Assembly (NCBI RefSeq): GCF_027484945.1
Contig: NZ_JAIXRZ010000025.1
Coordinates: 1 to 62,509 of the forward strand
Length of the DNA: 62,509 nt
Origin: Flavobacterium sp.
Lineage (GTDB): Bacteria > Bacteroidota > Bacteroidia > Flavobacteriales > Flavobacteriaceae
Direction of reading: 5' to 3'
The position numbers and the translations under genes are program-made. The notes beneath the pieces were generated by a model. It worked only from the letters and a program-made list of their open reading frames with translations, had not been told where the DNA came from and made no database searches. Positions within the stretch are counted from its first letter, which is position 1. Every line of letters begins with the position of its first letter. Shown here piece after piece: positions 26,685-37,600 of this stretch.

Positions 26685-27871
26685 GATAACTTATTAAAAG
26701 TTTTAATATATTGATTAGCACATTTCTCTAATGAAAAATTTTTTACAGCAAATGCACGAATTTTATTTTGATCAAACTCCTTAGCTTGAAATAGGAATTC
26801 ATTGACTAAGTGCATTGACTTTGTTGAAAAATGATTAAACACAAAACAACCTGGAGCTTCTTTCAATAAATCCTCAGTATCGCCTATACCTTTAGATGTA
26901 ATAACGGGCAAACCCATTAATAAATACTCCGCCAATTTAATCGGAAAAACACCTCGCATACTATAACGAGGAATTCGCAAAGAAAAAGCAATATCTGCAG
27001 CAGATAAATACATTGGTACTTCATCAAAAAGTACTTTCTTTATTAGTACAAATTCTTTTTTGTTTTCAGGAATTATTCGCTCTGCATAAGCTACGTTAGT
27101 AGTCAAAATTAAAAATTTTCCTTTTTTTTGATGTTCCCGATAGCGACTGAAAATTTCGATCATTTCTTCCAAACAATACTGTGGCCCCAGAGAACCGCAG
27201 TACACAAAAACGATTTCATCTGAATCAATACTTAACCGTTCACGAATAATTTCTCTCGATTGTTTATCGGGCTTAAAAAAATCAACATCTCTACCATTAA
27301 TCACTCTTGAAAATTTTTCAAATGATTTCCCCCCAATAGTTTCAGTATGAATATGAATCGATTTCTTTGAACGAGTTATCACTAAATCAGCTTTTGCGAG
27401 CATGAGATCTTCTTGCTTCTTTAAATAGCGATAGTGATAACTATTCATTTTAAGTTGTGCAAAATCAATTCGCTCCTCTAACGGTAATCCATCAGCATCA
27501 AAAATCAATTTAAAGCCATTCATTCGTAATTTATTGACCAATAAAGCAGGCATTATACTTCTTGGCATTACTATTGCTATTGAATGCTCTAAAATATACT
27601 TTTCAATAAATTTTCTCCCTTTGAATAAGGAATAAATACTACCAATGGTATTGGTTGGCTTTTTTATGACTTTTAAATGATGGTATTTTATATCCATCGA
27701 AGTGGCTGTTGCTTTAACTTTACTTATCTTGTTTGGATCACTCCAAGAAAATTGAATAACGTGGAAACGGTAGTCACTATTTAATTGAATCGTATTGAAA
27801 ATAGGTAAAAAGAGCCCCTCCATATAATTGGTTTCTGCTCCATCCCAACTGATAAATAAAATTTGTTTCAT
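26681..27871 (-). CDS. Glycosyltransferase, GT-B fold
   Basis: 396 residues. C-terminal donor-binding features: FVYCGSLGPQYCLEEMI, SAADIAFSLRIPR and KLAEYLLMGLPVITSKGIGDTEDLL. Specificity unknown. It starts 6 bp after the acyltransferase stop and overlaps the next glycosyltransferase by 4 bp. Confidence 0.85.
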   Translation of the reverse strand: MKQILFISWDGAETNYMEGLFLPIFNTIQLNSDYRFHVIQFSWSDPNKISKVKATATSMDIKYHHLKVIKKPTNTIGSIYSLFKGRKFIEKYILEHSIAIVMPRSIMPALLVNKLRMNGFKLIFDADGLPLEERIDFAQLKMNSYHYRYLKKQEDLMLAKADLVITRSKKSIHIHTETIGGKSFEKFSRVINGRDVDFFKPDKQSREIIRERLSIDSDEIVFVYCGSLGPQYCLEEMIEIFSRYREHQKKGKFLILTTNVAYAERIIPENKKEFVLIKKVLFDEVPMYLSAADIAFSLRIPRYSMRGVFPIKLAEYLLMGLPVITSKGIGDTEDLLKEAPGCFVFNHFSTKSMHLVNEFLFQAKEFDQNKIRAFAVKNFSLEKCANQYIKTFNKLS

Positions 27872-27877
27872 TATAAA

Positions 27878-28981
27878 TTATACAGCTATTTTGCTTGCAT
27901 GACTTTGTATCACAGTATATCGATTCTTTAGCTTTAAAAATCTTTTTTCAAAAAAATGATACGAACAATAGGCAACTAGTATTAATAATGCTAAAGATAA
28001 AGCGTAAATCAATACATATTTAATTACTAAATTATCTATTTCAATTGAATTGATAAGTAATGAAGTGATATAAATGACAAGAGGATTATATACATACAAC
28101 CCAAATGAAATTTTCCCTAAAAAATCAAAACTTTGTTTCTCTAAATTGACAATTGGATTACTTTTTTTTATTTGATTAATAATTATTCCTAAAGTAATCA
28201 CAGCAACAATTTCATGATCCAATAATGAAGCTATGTGGAATTGATTGAATAAAATTAATAGTAAAAACATCCAACAAAAGACCTCTACCAAAGGATTCGT
28301 AAAATAGGTAATTATTTTGTTATAATTATATTTGACCAAAAATGCCCCTAAACCACCAATTACTAAACAACCCAAACGTGTGTAGTGGAAAAAAGTAATC
28401 ACTCCATTAGGTGCATGCGTAATTTTTAGTATTAATTTAAAAAAAATAAAAAATAGAGGAAATAAAAGTGCAAATACAAAAATGGACTTTAATTTTCTAA
28501 CTAAAACAGGCCAAAACAAATAAAACTGTTCCTCAACTCCCAATGACCAATAATGTCCAATCATATAGGTTAAATTATGATTTCCAGGATAAATATTGAT
28601 GGTATCTTTAAATGAATTCCTAAAATTTGGAATCATAAATACAAAAAACAAAATACTCCAATTTAATTGTAAAGGATCATTAAAAACAACTACTATTATG
28701 AGGTATAAAAAATACAACGGCCAAATACGCAATATTCTTCGCCAATAGAATTTTTTTAATGCAATTGTACCTGTTTTCTCCTTTTCTTCTAAAAGCAAAT
28801 ACGTTATTAAAAATCCACTTAACGTAAAAAATATTGTTACTCCAAAATTGGCTAAATCCAATAAGGGCAACTTGGGTAAGAAAAAATAATCCAAACGATT
28901 ATTTATATGACTTATCACTACTGCCAATGCCGCAATCGCTCGAATACCATTTAATCCTTTGAAATACAATCCCTTTTCCAT
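27878..28981 (-). CDS. Acyltransferase-3 family membrane protein
   Basis: 367 residues, about ten membrane segments. LNGIRAIAALAVVISHI holds the conserved Arg-His pair region of OafA-type enzymes; FTLSGFLITYLLL and the RRILRIWPLYFLYL block follow. Likely decorates the polysaccharide or its lipid-linked unit with an acyl group. Different in sequence from the second acyltransferase at 24593, so the glycan may carry two acyl substitutions. Confidence 0.9.
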   Translation of the reverse strand: MEKGLYFKGLNGIRAIAALAVVISHINNRLDYFFLPKLPLLDLANFGVTIFFTLSGFLITYLLLEEKEKTGTIALKKFYWRRILRIWPLYFLYLIIVVVFNDPLQLNWSILFFVFMIPNFRNSFKDTINIYPGNHNLTYMIGHYWSLGVEEQFYLFWPVLVRKLKSIFVFALLFPLFFIFFKLILKITHAPNGVITFFHYTRLGCLVIGGLGAFLVKYNYNKIITYFTNPLVEVFCWMFLLLILFNQFHIASLLDHEIVAVITLGIIINQIKKSNPIVNLEKQSFDFLGKISFGLYVYNPLVIYITSLLINSIEIDNLVIKYVLIYALSLALLILVAYCSYHFFEKRFLKLKNRYTVIQSHASKIAV

Positions 28982-28984
28982 CCT

Positions 28985-29671
28985 CTAGATGATAAAATTG
29001 TAGTGAATTCCTTGCACTAAAACTGCAAATGTTGGGTCAATAAAAAGAGGTTTCAAAGAAAGTTCCGCCGACAATATTGTAACTAATTTACGTTCACCTA
29101 TTCTGTCAGCATTATCAATAAATATTGTGCAAGATGATGCAGTACGCCCCTCTAAAATTGCCGCATTGCTAACCCTACTATTCAGCTTATGGCGTTCCCA
29201 TGCTGCCGGACCATCTATGACTACACAATCAAATTTTTTTGCTGGTGGTAGCTGTTCTTTTATACTTGCAGGATTGTATTCAAAAGAATTTTCGATAGAT
29301 TCAGACTTAGTTGTTGGTGCATGAATAAATTTTACAAAATCATTTAGCCCTTCTTCATCTACTATTTTTTGCAACAAATTTATCCAACCTAAATCTTCCT
29401 CAATTGAAGTAATTTTTGTTTTTAATTTATTTTTTTTTATTAATCGAGCGACAATAATCGTTGATAATCCGGAACCAAATTCTAGATACTCTTCGCGTTT
29501 ATTTACGACAATATCATTACAAACACAGGCTAGTGATCGAAATTTTAGACTTGAGGTTGTAAAAGGTAAATATGTACCATCATGGTATAATGAGTGCAAC
29601 AAAAAAGAGGGGATATCTTCGTTTCTGTAGTTAAAAAACTTTCCTAAAACCTTTGAAATATAGGATTTCAT
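28985..29671 (-). CDS. Class I SAM-dependent methyltransferase-like protein
   Basis: 228 residues. The SAM-binding loop YLEFGSGLST (62-71) is followed by SIEEDLGW (strand 2 acidic position) and DCVVIDGPAAWE. This resembles methyltransferase-like proteins in polysaccharide loci that O-methylate sugars; the substrate is unknown. It lies 3 bp upstream of the acyltransferase; a 65-bp gap separates it from the preceding glycosyltransferase, the largest gap in this operon. Confidence 0.8.
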   Translation of the reverse strand: MKSYISKVLGKFFNYRNEDIPSFLLHSLYHDGTYLPFTTSSLKFRSLACVCNDIVVNKREEYLEFGSGLSTIIVARLIKKNKLKTKITSIEEDLGWINLLQKIVDEEGLNDFVKFIHAPTTKSESIENSFEYNPASIKEQLPPAKKFDCVVIDGPAAWERHKLNSRVSNAAILEGRTASSCTIFIDNADRIGERKLVTILSAELSLKPLFIDPTFAVLVQGIHYNFII

Positions 29672-29736
29672 TTTTCTTGCAAAAATAAAATGAAAACTTA
29701 TCTACAGCAGTATTATTTAATAATGATAATGATTTA

Positions 29737-30864
29737 TTAACCCAAATTTTTCATTAAACTTAAATACAAATTGGCAACATCACTAGAATAGGATTTCTCA
29801 GAATATTTTTGTGTAGCTTTTAAAAACCCTGCCGATCCAAATTCACTTCTTAAAACACTATCCCCATACAACTCAATTATTAAATGAGCAATTGCGTTCA
29901 AATTATATTCTTTAATTATATATCCTTGTTTTCCATCTTCAATAATATAAGGAATACCTCCTACATCTGTAGCAATCACGGGTAATTTATGCAACATTGC
30001 TTCGGCTAAGACTAACCCAAATGATTCCGTAGACGATAATAACATAAACAAGTCCATGATTTCATAATAGGGTTGCACATTATTTTGATAATCTGTAAAT
30101 AAAACAATATCATCTACCGCCAGTTCTTTGGCTAATTCTTTATAATACGATAATTGTCGGCCACCTCCAACTAGTAAAAACTTGACGGGTAGTCCTTGCT
30201 TTTTTAAAATTGCGGCTATTCGAATACCATCTGAAAATCGTTTAACATGGTCATCATGCATTCTCCCAACGCTACCTATCACGAAATCCGTTGGTTGTAT
30301 TTTTAATTTTAATTTTAATGCCGCTTTTTGATGGGCATCAAAATATATTGGATTGGCAACACCATTATTGATTAATAGGGATTTTTTTTCAGATACTTTC
30401 AAAGTACTTCGAAGATAATGTAAGGTTGCTGGTGATACAGCAATTACTTTATCCGATAAAAATGAAAAACAACGCATTAATAAATTAGCTTTCCAACTTC
30501 TTTTTATTGGAGCCGAAGTTTCTTCAATTAATATAATGGGGACACCACAAAGAAAACCATTGATCGCAGCCAATGTAACTCCTTCAAATACAGCGCCATG
30601 TACAATATGGGGCTTGTATTTTTTGATCATTTGTTGTACTTTTAAATGCCTATTCAAATGAAAAGGAGATTTCATTTTTCCTACCGAAATAACTTCAATT
30701 CCGAGGGCATCAAATTCGTTTATAAAATCTCCATAAGCATGCGTACACAAGATTTTTTGTTCAAACTTTGTAGGATCTAAATTTTTACAAAGCAAAAGTC
30801 TTCGACGTTCCACACCTCCTGAACCTATAGTCTCAACAATATGTAGAATACGAATTAGTTCCAT
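29737..30864 (-). CDS. Glycosyltransferase family 4
   Basis: 375 residues. N-terminal IVETIGSGGVERR is the typical GT4 glycine-rich start; the donor domain has VGSVGRMHDD, LVGGGRQL and the E-x7-E motif in ESFGLVLAEAMLHKLPVIATDVGG. Probably uses a nucleotide-activated hexose. It overlaps the upstream glycosyltransferase by 10 bp. Confidence 0.93.
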   Translation of the reverse strand: MELIRILHIVETIGSGGVERRRLLLCKNLDPTKFEQKILCTHAYGDFINEFDALGIEVISVGKMKSPFHLNRHLKVQQMIKKYKPHIVHGAVFEGVTLAAINGFLCGVPIILIEETSAPIKRSWKANLLMRCFSFLSDKVIAVSPATLHYLRSTLKVSEKKSLLINNGVANPIYFDAHQKAALKLKLKIQPTDFVIGSVGRMHDDHVKRFSDGIRIAAILKKQGLPVKFLLVGGGRQLSYYKELAKELAVDDIVLFTDYQNNVQPYYEIMDLFMLLSSTESFGLVLAEAMLHKLPVIATDVGGIPYIIEDGKQGYIIKEYNLNAIAHLIIELYGDSVLRSEFGSAGFLKATQKYSEKSYSSDVANLYLSLMKNLG

Positions 30865-31913
30865 GAAGTATATAGTTCTTCTAAATTTAAAACATATTCT
30901 GCCTCCGTAAACCCATTTTGAACCGTAAGTCTTCCTGCTGCTCCAATTTTTTGGCGCTCTTCTAAATTTAAATCAAAATAGGCATCAATTTTTGCAACCA
31001 ACTCATTTTCATCTAGCGGATTAAATAACCATCCGTTGACTCCTTCCTCAATAAACTCAGGAACTCCTCCAACATTGGTACATAAACAAGGAATTCCTTG
31101 TTGCATTGCTTCCAAAACAGCAATTCCAAATCCTTCTGATTTAGAAGGCAATACAAACAAATCGCCTTGTGCTAAATAAGCCTCTGGATTTGGAACAAAA
31201 CCGGTTATGGTAACTTGTTCCTCTAACTGTAAATTTTTTATTACGTTTTCTAAATTATTTCGCTCACGTCCGTCACCTACAAGAATTAATTTCAGATTTT
31301 TATGTTTTGTTTTTGTTATTGCCAGAAGGAGTATTTTCTGATTTTTAACGGTTTCCAAACGTCCTACGCAAATAATTGTAGTTCCTGATAATGTTGAATT
31401 ATAAAACGGCTTAGATGCAACTGGGTTGTATATAACGATTCCTTTCTTTTCCTGGATTTCGCCAATTTTAATCAAATACTCTTTAACTGCAGCAGATACA
31501 CAAATGACACTTTGGGTGTAGCGGTAAATTAGTCGCATTAATAATTGGGTTTTTTTGGAGTGTTTAGGAATTCCTATTTCTTCAGCAATTATAATTTTTA
31601 CACCCGCTAATTTCGCTGCCAGAACGCCATAAAAATTAGCTTCTACAGCTGCTGTGTGAACTACATCGGGTTTAATTTTTTTAAACCATCGATACACTTT
31701 CCATAATGTTGGAAAATGAAATAATTTAAAATTTAAATTCAATAGCTCAACCGTAAATCCCCTATTCATTAACTCTGTGGAGGTAAATCCTCCATAACCT
31801 AAAGCAGCAAAAATATATTCATGTTGTAATTTTGACTTATCCTCTGTAAATGATAAATACTTCCGCTCTTGGCCACCAAAATCCAGTAATGTAGTTAATC
31901 TAACTATTTTCAT
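30855..31913 (-). CDS. Glycosyltransferase family 4
   Basis: 352 residues from the ATG at 31913; an earlier in-frame ATG at 31949 would extend 50 bp into the flippase gene and add residues unlike GT4 N-termini. MKIVRLTTLLDFGGQERK opens the acceptor domain; GRLETVKNQ, LVGDGRER and SEGFGIAVLEAMQQGIPCLCTNVGG form the donor site. Overlaps both neighbours, so translation is likely coupled. Confidence 0.92.
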   Translation of the reverse strand: MKIVRLTTLLDFGGQERKYLSFTEDKSKLQHEYIFAALGYGGFTSTELMNRGFTVELLNLNFKLFHFPTLWKVYRWFKKIKPDVVHTAAVEANFYGVLAAKLAGVKIIIAEEIGIPKHSKKTQLLMRLIYRYTQSVICVSAAVKEYLIKIGEIQEKKGIVIYNPVASKPFYNSTLSGTTIICVGRLETVKNQKILLLAITKTKHKNLKLILVGDGRERNNLENVIKNLQLEEQVTITGFVPNPEAYLAQGDLFVLPSKSEGFGIAVLEAMQQGIPCLCTNVGGVPEFIEEGVNGWLFNPLDENELVAKIDAYFDLNLEERQKIGAAGRLTVQNGFTEAEYVLNLEELYTSWN

Positions 31914-33357
31914 AATTAAATTTTTGAAATAAAGTTCGCGACTTAACAATAAGCTGTGTTATAAATTTTCGTTCGAAAAAATAAAGCGAAGAAAAATAAG
32001 CGAGGAATCCAATAGCTATTTTGAGCACGAAATCTATAACTAATCCAAAATAAATAGTTTGATTTAAGATACAAACACAAACTACCATAATTATTACTGC
32101 CAACACAATATTCTTTAACACTGCAAAAACATCGACTAACTTAATTGCTAGTACAGAAATTGCTGTTGTATATACCGGATAAAATAGCAAAATGTTTGCA
32201 ATTAAATAACTCCAAGCTACCCCCAGTATTCCAAAATTAACACCTATAATAAACGAGAGAATAAGTACAAAATTCACCATAATTGAAATCCTAAAGGCAA
32301 TTTTAGTTTTTCCTAAAGCATAGTAAATTATTCCATTTAAAGTCACAATAGATTGAATAGCCCCTACAATACAGAGAAGCGATAAAACTGGGATCATTTC
32401 CCGCCACTCTTGACCTAAAAAAAGAAGTACGAATTCTTTAGAAATAAGTGCCAACCCAATAAGTAAAGGAAAAGTTATTAATGCAATGTATTTAATTAAC
32501 TTTAAATAATTTAAGGCTAAAAGTGGAATATCGTTTTGCCGTTGGGAAAATGCCGGAAAAAATACTTTAGCAATTACCGTAGATAAATTTTTCACTGGTA
32601 ATAACATTAATGAATAGGCACGTGTATAAATTCCTAATTGAACAGTACCCAAGCACTTACCAATAATAAAATTGTCAAAATTTCTAGACCAATAATTTAG
32701 GGCATTATCCCCAAAAGCATGGATGCCATAACCCCATATTGTTTGAAGCGCTGGTTTATTAAATCGTAAATTAGGACGCCAATTTGCTGTAGACCAAATC
32801 ACAATTACGTTTATGAAGCTATTGGTTAAATACATTCCTACAACAGCCCAAACACCATACCCTTTTAGCGCCATGGTAATTGCAACGGCATACCCAAAAA
32901 ATAATGAAATCCAATTGATTATTGCTTTTCGTTTAAAATTTAATTCTTTAATTAATAAACTAAATTGGACTACACATAATGCGTTTAAGATAAGGGTAAG
33001 ACTACTCACTTTTACAACTAAACCTAAAATAGGTTGATTAAAAAATAGAGCGAGCCAGTTGGAAGCAAAATAAAACAAAAAGTACAGTCCAATTGCAAAA
33101 AAACAATTTAACCAAAACACAGATGAATAGTGCGTTGCATTAAGTTTTTGATTGTGAATTATGGCTGAACCAAAACCCATATCAATAAACAATTGCGCAA
33201 AATTAGTAAACATCAAAACTATTCCCGTAATTCCAAAAGTTGCTGGGCCCAAAAGACGTGCGATATATAAACCAAAAAGCATATTGGCTAATTGTACAAT
33301 AACTTGGTCTGAAAATGTCCAAAATAAACTTTTCGTTACTTGCTTTCGTAAGCTCAT
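31900..33357 (-). CDS. Oligosaccharide flippase (Wzx, MOP superfamily)
   Basis: 485 residues from the ATG at 33357 (an ATG at 33381 would add eight residues). About 12-14 transmembrane helices. N-terminal QVTKSLFWTFSDQVIVQLANMLF and ARLLGPATFGITGI are characteristic of Wzx/PST flippases, which translocate undecaprenyl-linked repeat units across the inner membrane. It overlaps the preceding glycosyltransferase by 4 bp and the next by 14 bp. Confidence 0.92.
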   Translation of the reverse strand: MSLRKQVTKSLFWTFSDQVIVQLANMLFGLYIARLLGPATFGITGIVLMFTNFAQLFIDMGFGSAIIHNQKLNATHYSSVFWLNCFFAIGLYFLFYFASNWLALFFNQPILGLVVKVSSLTLILNALCVVQFSLLIKELNFKRKAIINWISLFFGYAVAITMALKGYGVWAVVGMYLTNSFINVIVIWSTANWRPNLRFNKPALQTIWGYGIHAFGDNALNYWSRNFDNFIIGKCLGTVQLGIYTRAYSLMLLPVKNLSTVIAKVFFPAFSQRQNDIPLLALNYLKLIKYIALITFPLLIGLALISKEFVLLFLGQEWREMIPVLSLLCIVGAIQSIVTLNGIIYYALGKTKIAFRISIMVNFVLILSFIIGVNFGILGVAWSYLIANILLFYPVYTTAISVLAIKLVDVFAVLKNIVLAVIIMVVCVCILNQTIYFGLVIDFVLKIAIGFLAYFSSLYFFERKFITQLIVKSRTLFQKFNYENS

Positions 33358-34589
33358 AATTCCTGAAATGTTTGGTGCCAACGAGCAATAATTGCTGCAT
33401 TATTAAAATTCTCTTTGACTTTATTTACATTTGAAGCCGTCGATTTAGCGATAACTGGATTGGTAAATAATTCAATAAGTTCATCGATTGTTTGTAACTC
33501 CAAATAATCAAGATTGGCGTTTTTAAACGTTTTATAATTTAGCCATGAACCTGTTATTACTTGAGTATTTGCATAAAGCATTTCCAAAACACTACCACTT
33601 AATGCGTCGGAAATAGGAACGTGAATAAAAATATCCGTTGCTAATCGCGAAAGCGCTAGTTCTTTTTTATTGTAAAAATGTTGATTAATATAATATGTTG
33701 TATTTGAAGCTATTAAGTGTTTTTCTAAAATTGATTTAAACGCTTCAAGTTCTTGAGGAGGGCAACCATAATTTAAATTAACTATTAAATGATAGTCTTT
33801 AGAATTATTTAGTTTCGAAAGCGTTTGGATAACTGCAATTTGTTGATTGGATTGATTTCCATTATGTCCTATAAGTATATTTTTTTTTGATGGATGAAAT
33901 CCAAATTTTGATTTAAACTCTTGTATTTCCAATTCATCATTTCGATATAAATCAATATTTTCATAGGTGAACCGGTCCAATGGAAATAAATTTAAGCGTA
34001 TCTTATCTTCTAAAGCCCTACCGTATTTGGCTAAAATTATTTCTTTCATTTCTGGAGTTTGACAGGTGATAATTTCAGCTCTATTCAATACTTTTTGAAT
34101 AATGAAATGATTAAAATGATCGGATGTACGCAACAGATCTGAACCCCAAAATGAACAAATTATTTTTTTTTCTTTGGGTAACAAAAAAACATTCCGCACA
34201 TAACTGTATTGCATAAAATGAAAATGGGCTATTGGAAAATCTTCAAAGGAATTATTTGCTTTTAAAAAAGCTTGCTCTTTTAAAAAATGAAATAAAAAAT
34301 GAAATGCTTTTTTCCAATTCCCTTCAACAAAAATTAAATAGTGAAAAAAAATATACGTATACTTATTATAAAGAATTCTTAAAAAGGAATATACATAATA
34401 GCCTAAATGAGGATTAAAAACTACCTTTTGATTATCATACATCCAAGATTCATCTTTACTTTCATCATTTAAATCTTTAATGTAAGGTGCTGTAATCTGG
34501 TAATCGTTATGATGAATTTTTAATGCTGAATACAAGTAGGACAAGAAATTGTTTTGTCCCAATCCAAGCACTACTATATTTTTTGACAT
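33354..34589 (-). CDS. Glycosyltransferase-like protein, first gene of the minus-strand polysaccharide operon
   Basis: 411 residues from ATG 34589; a longer frame to 34661 runs into the terminator of the previous gene, so the shorter start is chosen. MSKNIVVLGLGQNN opens the protein; ICSFWGSDLLRTSDHF, LIGHNGNQSNQQ and SDALSGSVLEMLYANTQVITG resemble GT-B enzymes such as Fuc4NAc-transferase-like (TDP-Fuc4NAc:lipid II) families. Classified by fold only. No consensus -7 box is found; the closest is TAATTTTA about 16 nt upstream. Confidence 0.72.
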   Translation of the reverse strand: MSKNIVVLGLGQNNFLSYLYSALKIHHNDYQITAPYIKDLNDESKDESWMYDNQKVVFNPHLGYYVYSFLRILYNKYTYIFFHYLIFVEGNWKKAFHFLFHFLKEQAFLKANNSFEDFPIAHFHFMQYSYVRNVFLLPKEKKIICSFWGSDLLRTSDHFNHFIIQKVLNRAEIITCQTPEMKEIILAKYGRALEDKIRLNLFPLDRFTYENIDLYRNDELEIQEFKSKFGFHPSKKNILIGHNGNQSNQQIAVIQTLSKLNNSKDYHLIVNLNYGCPPQELEAFKSILEKHLIASNTTYYINQHFYNKKELALSRLATDIFIHVPISDALSGSVLEMLYANTQVITGSWLNYKTFKNANLDYLELQTIDELIELFTNPVIAKSTASNVNKVKENFNNAAIIARWHQTFQEL

Positions 34590-34646
34590 TTGATTTTGTT
34601 TGTATAAAATTAGCGAAAATTCAACGAATAACGAATGTAATAATTC

Positions 34647-34678
34647 AAAAAAAAAGGCCACCTAAAAAGGTGGCCTTT
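34647..34678 (-). terminator. Intrinsic terminator of the 1298-aa T9SS gene
   Basis: An 11-bp perfect stem (34653-34663 with 34668-34678, AAAA loop) followed, on the minus strand, by a run of Us (34655 down to 34647). Confidence 0.9.
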
Positions 34679-34699
34679 CCTATAGAATTTGAAAGTAAC

Positions 34700-37600
34700 T
34701 TATTGTTTGATTACTTTTTTAATTATAACTTCTTTATTCGAATTTGAAATTAATTTTACAATATAAATTCCTTTCTCTAAACGACTTAAGTCTTCAGTAA
34801 TTGTATTTACTCCTTCTTCTAATTGGATTGTTTTTGGTGTATTTACCATATAACCATCCATTGAGAAAATAGCCAATTCAACTGAACCTCTTAATTCATT
34901 TTCTACTGTAATCGAAATTTCTCCAAATGTTGGGTTAGGATAAACTTCTGAACGTACAATTGAAACTTCTTGAGCAGGAGTTTCTACAATGTTTGTTTCG
35001 CGTGCACAAGAAACGCTAGTTAATGTAATTGACTTCGTAGCACTTGAAATTCCACAAGCATTAGCAGCTGTAACTTTCAATAAATTAGATGTTGCAGTTG
35101 TTGGAACAGCAGAGAAATCTACTACAACTGAAGAAGTGCCTTGACCAGAAACAATAGTTGCTCCAGCAGCAGGCAACCAAGTATAAGTAGTAGCACCTGG
35201 TACAGCTGGAACTGAGAAAGTTTGAGTAGCACATCTTGTGAAAGTAGTACCTCCTGTAGCAACTCCTATTGGAGATAAAGCCGTAGATAATGTTAACGTT
35301 TTGTTAGTAGTACTTGCGCCTACACCATTAACTGCCGAAATAACAATTGTTTTAGAAGTTAAAGTAGCAAAGTCAGCTGGCATAGCAACTGTGAAGTTTA
35401 AATCACTAGTTGTTAATGATGACGTTGTGTTTGTTGTATTATTTGTAGAAGTTACAACTGAACCTGTAGGACCTGTAATTACATAGCTGTTAGCTAATGG
35501 AGATGCAGTAATTGTATAGTCGTATGATGTATTACCACAAATACCTGTAATTTGACCAGCAACCGTAGAAACAGCAGCAGGAACTGTAGCCGTAACTTTC
35601 AACAACTTAGCTGTTGAAGACGTAGCAGGACTTAAGGCCGCATTATTTGTTGTAGATGAACCAATTCCATTAACTGCTTTTACACCCAAATACATTGAAG
35701 TTGTTCCAGCAGCCACGTTTGCAAAGTTTACAACAATTTCATTCGTGTTACCACCACTGATTTGGTTAACACCAGAAGGCAGTTCCCAAGTGTATGATGA
35801 AGCAGTTGGAGAAACAGCTGCTACTAAACGTAATTGAGTAGTAGTACCGATAAATTTACTAACAATAGTTACAGCTGTAGTAGTACTTACTGCATCGTTA
35901 AATAATTTAACTGTTGTTGGAGCAGCAGGAATAGCTGCAACTAATTTTTTCAATTTTGAGTTTTTAGTAACAGTTGTGCTAGCTACTGAGAATACTGAAG
36001 TAGCATTTGTACTTGGAGCAACAGCTGGAGTATATACTTCATTATAAGATGTATAATACAAACCAGGAATTACATTTCCAGCAACTACATCGGCATTAGT
36101 AGCATTAGTAGTTACAGATGTACCTACACCATTTCTAGATTTAACTCCAAAATACAAAGCTGTTGTAGAGGAACTTGTAACACCAGAGAAATTAACTAAG
36201 ATAGATGGTTTGTTAGAATATACTTTAGTTCCATATCTTGGATAACTTTGTGAAGTGATTCCTCCATAGGCAGCATTCCCCCAAATTTTTTGATCACAAG
36301 TTGATACTGTAATTTCAGTTGACTCTCCATTTACATCTACTGTGTATTTGGTGTTAGTCACAACCCAATATTTTGTACCTACAGCAGAAGGAGTTGATGC
36401 AGCACTAAAGAAAGGCTCAGCAGTATAAGTAACAGTAGTAGTTACTGGTGATGGTGTACCAGAGGGTAAAGATAAATTAACTCCTGCAGGCAATTCCCAC
36501 TCATAACTTGTAGCTGTAGCAACGGTGCTTGCAACGATTGTAATTGGAGTTGTTGAACCCATATACTTAGCATAAGAAGTCAATGCTGTAGTAGGTGTAG
36601 CGCTTGCTCTGTCGTAGAAATTGATAATTGTTGGCGCAGCAGGTAATGCTTTAGTAATCAATAAAGATTTAGCCAATGTTCTACATCCGTTAGCATTTTG
36701 TGCTTGAACTTGAATAGATCCTACATTTCCTGCTCCTGGAGGAACATTGTTGTAGTTAACAACGATAGAGTTTGTACCCTGACCAGATATAATGTTTACA
36801 CCATTTGGAACTGTCCAAACATAAGATAAGGTTGAATCAACAAATGAAGGGATTGAATAAGTAAACTGTGATGTAGTAGCAACATAAGGACCTACAGCAG
36901 TTGCAGAAGTTGAACCCGCTGGTCCAACACCTGTAATTGCACCTAATACTTCAGTTGGCAATGCATTAACAGTAACCGTTAAGGCAACACGAGCACTTTC
37001 AGTACCATTAGCATCAACTTGTGACACATAATATGTTTTAGTACCTACAACAGTAGTAGTAGGTGTTGGAGCTGTAGTTGCAGCAGTACCACCAGTAGCA
37101 AGAGTATACCATTTTAAAGAAACTCCAGTAGTAGTTAAAGTAGCTGTTAATGGAGATGCAACAGCACCTTTACAATAGGTAACATTAGTAACTGCTGGCG
37201 TAGAACCTGTAACAATTGTTACTAAAGGTGAAATAGAACTATCAGTAAAATCAGCACCAGAAGCTGCATTACCTGTTGGACGGTAATCCAACCCTAAATA
37301 CGTATTCGTAGAACCGTATGGTGTAGCTAATAAACCTGAACTACTTGTTAAAAATGAATTCCCATTAGTAGTAAACCATGAGTTTAAGGAAGTTGGGTTA
37401 ATACCACCTGTGAAAGAAGAATTAGCTGTACCTGCAATAATGTTATTTTTAAATTTCAACAAACCACTGTTTGCATTAGTAACAGTTGCAGATCCATCAA
37501 TAAAAACGAAATTGTTTTTAAAGTCCATGAAAATGGAGTTGTAAATTTTAATTTGACAAGCTCTTCGTAAACGTAAAGCGCGCTCATGACCAGAAGCCAA

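Noticed and set aside
35238..35486. Hydrophobic + strand frame inside the giant T9SS gene
   Set aside because: Val/Ala-rich because it is antisense to Thr/Ser-rich repeats; no start signal.
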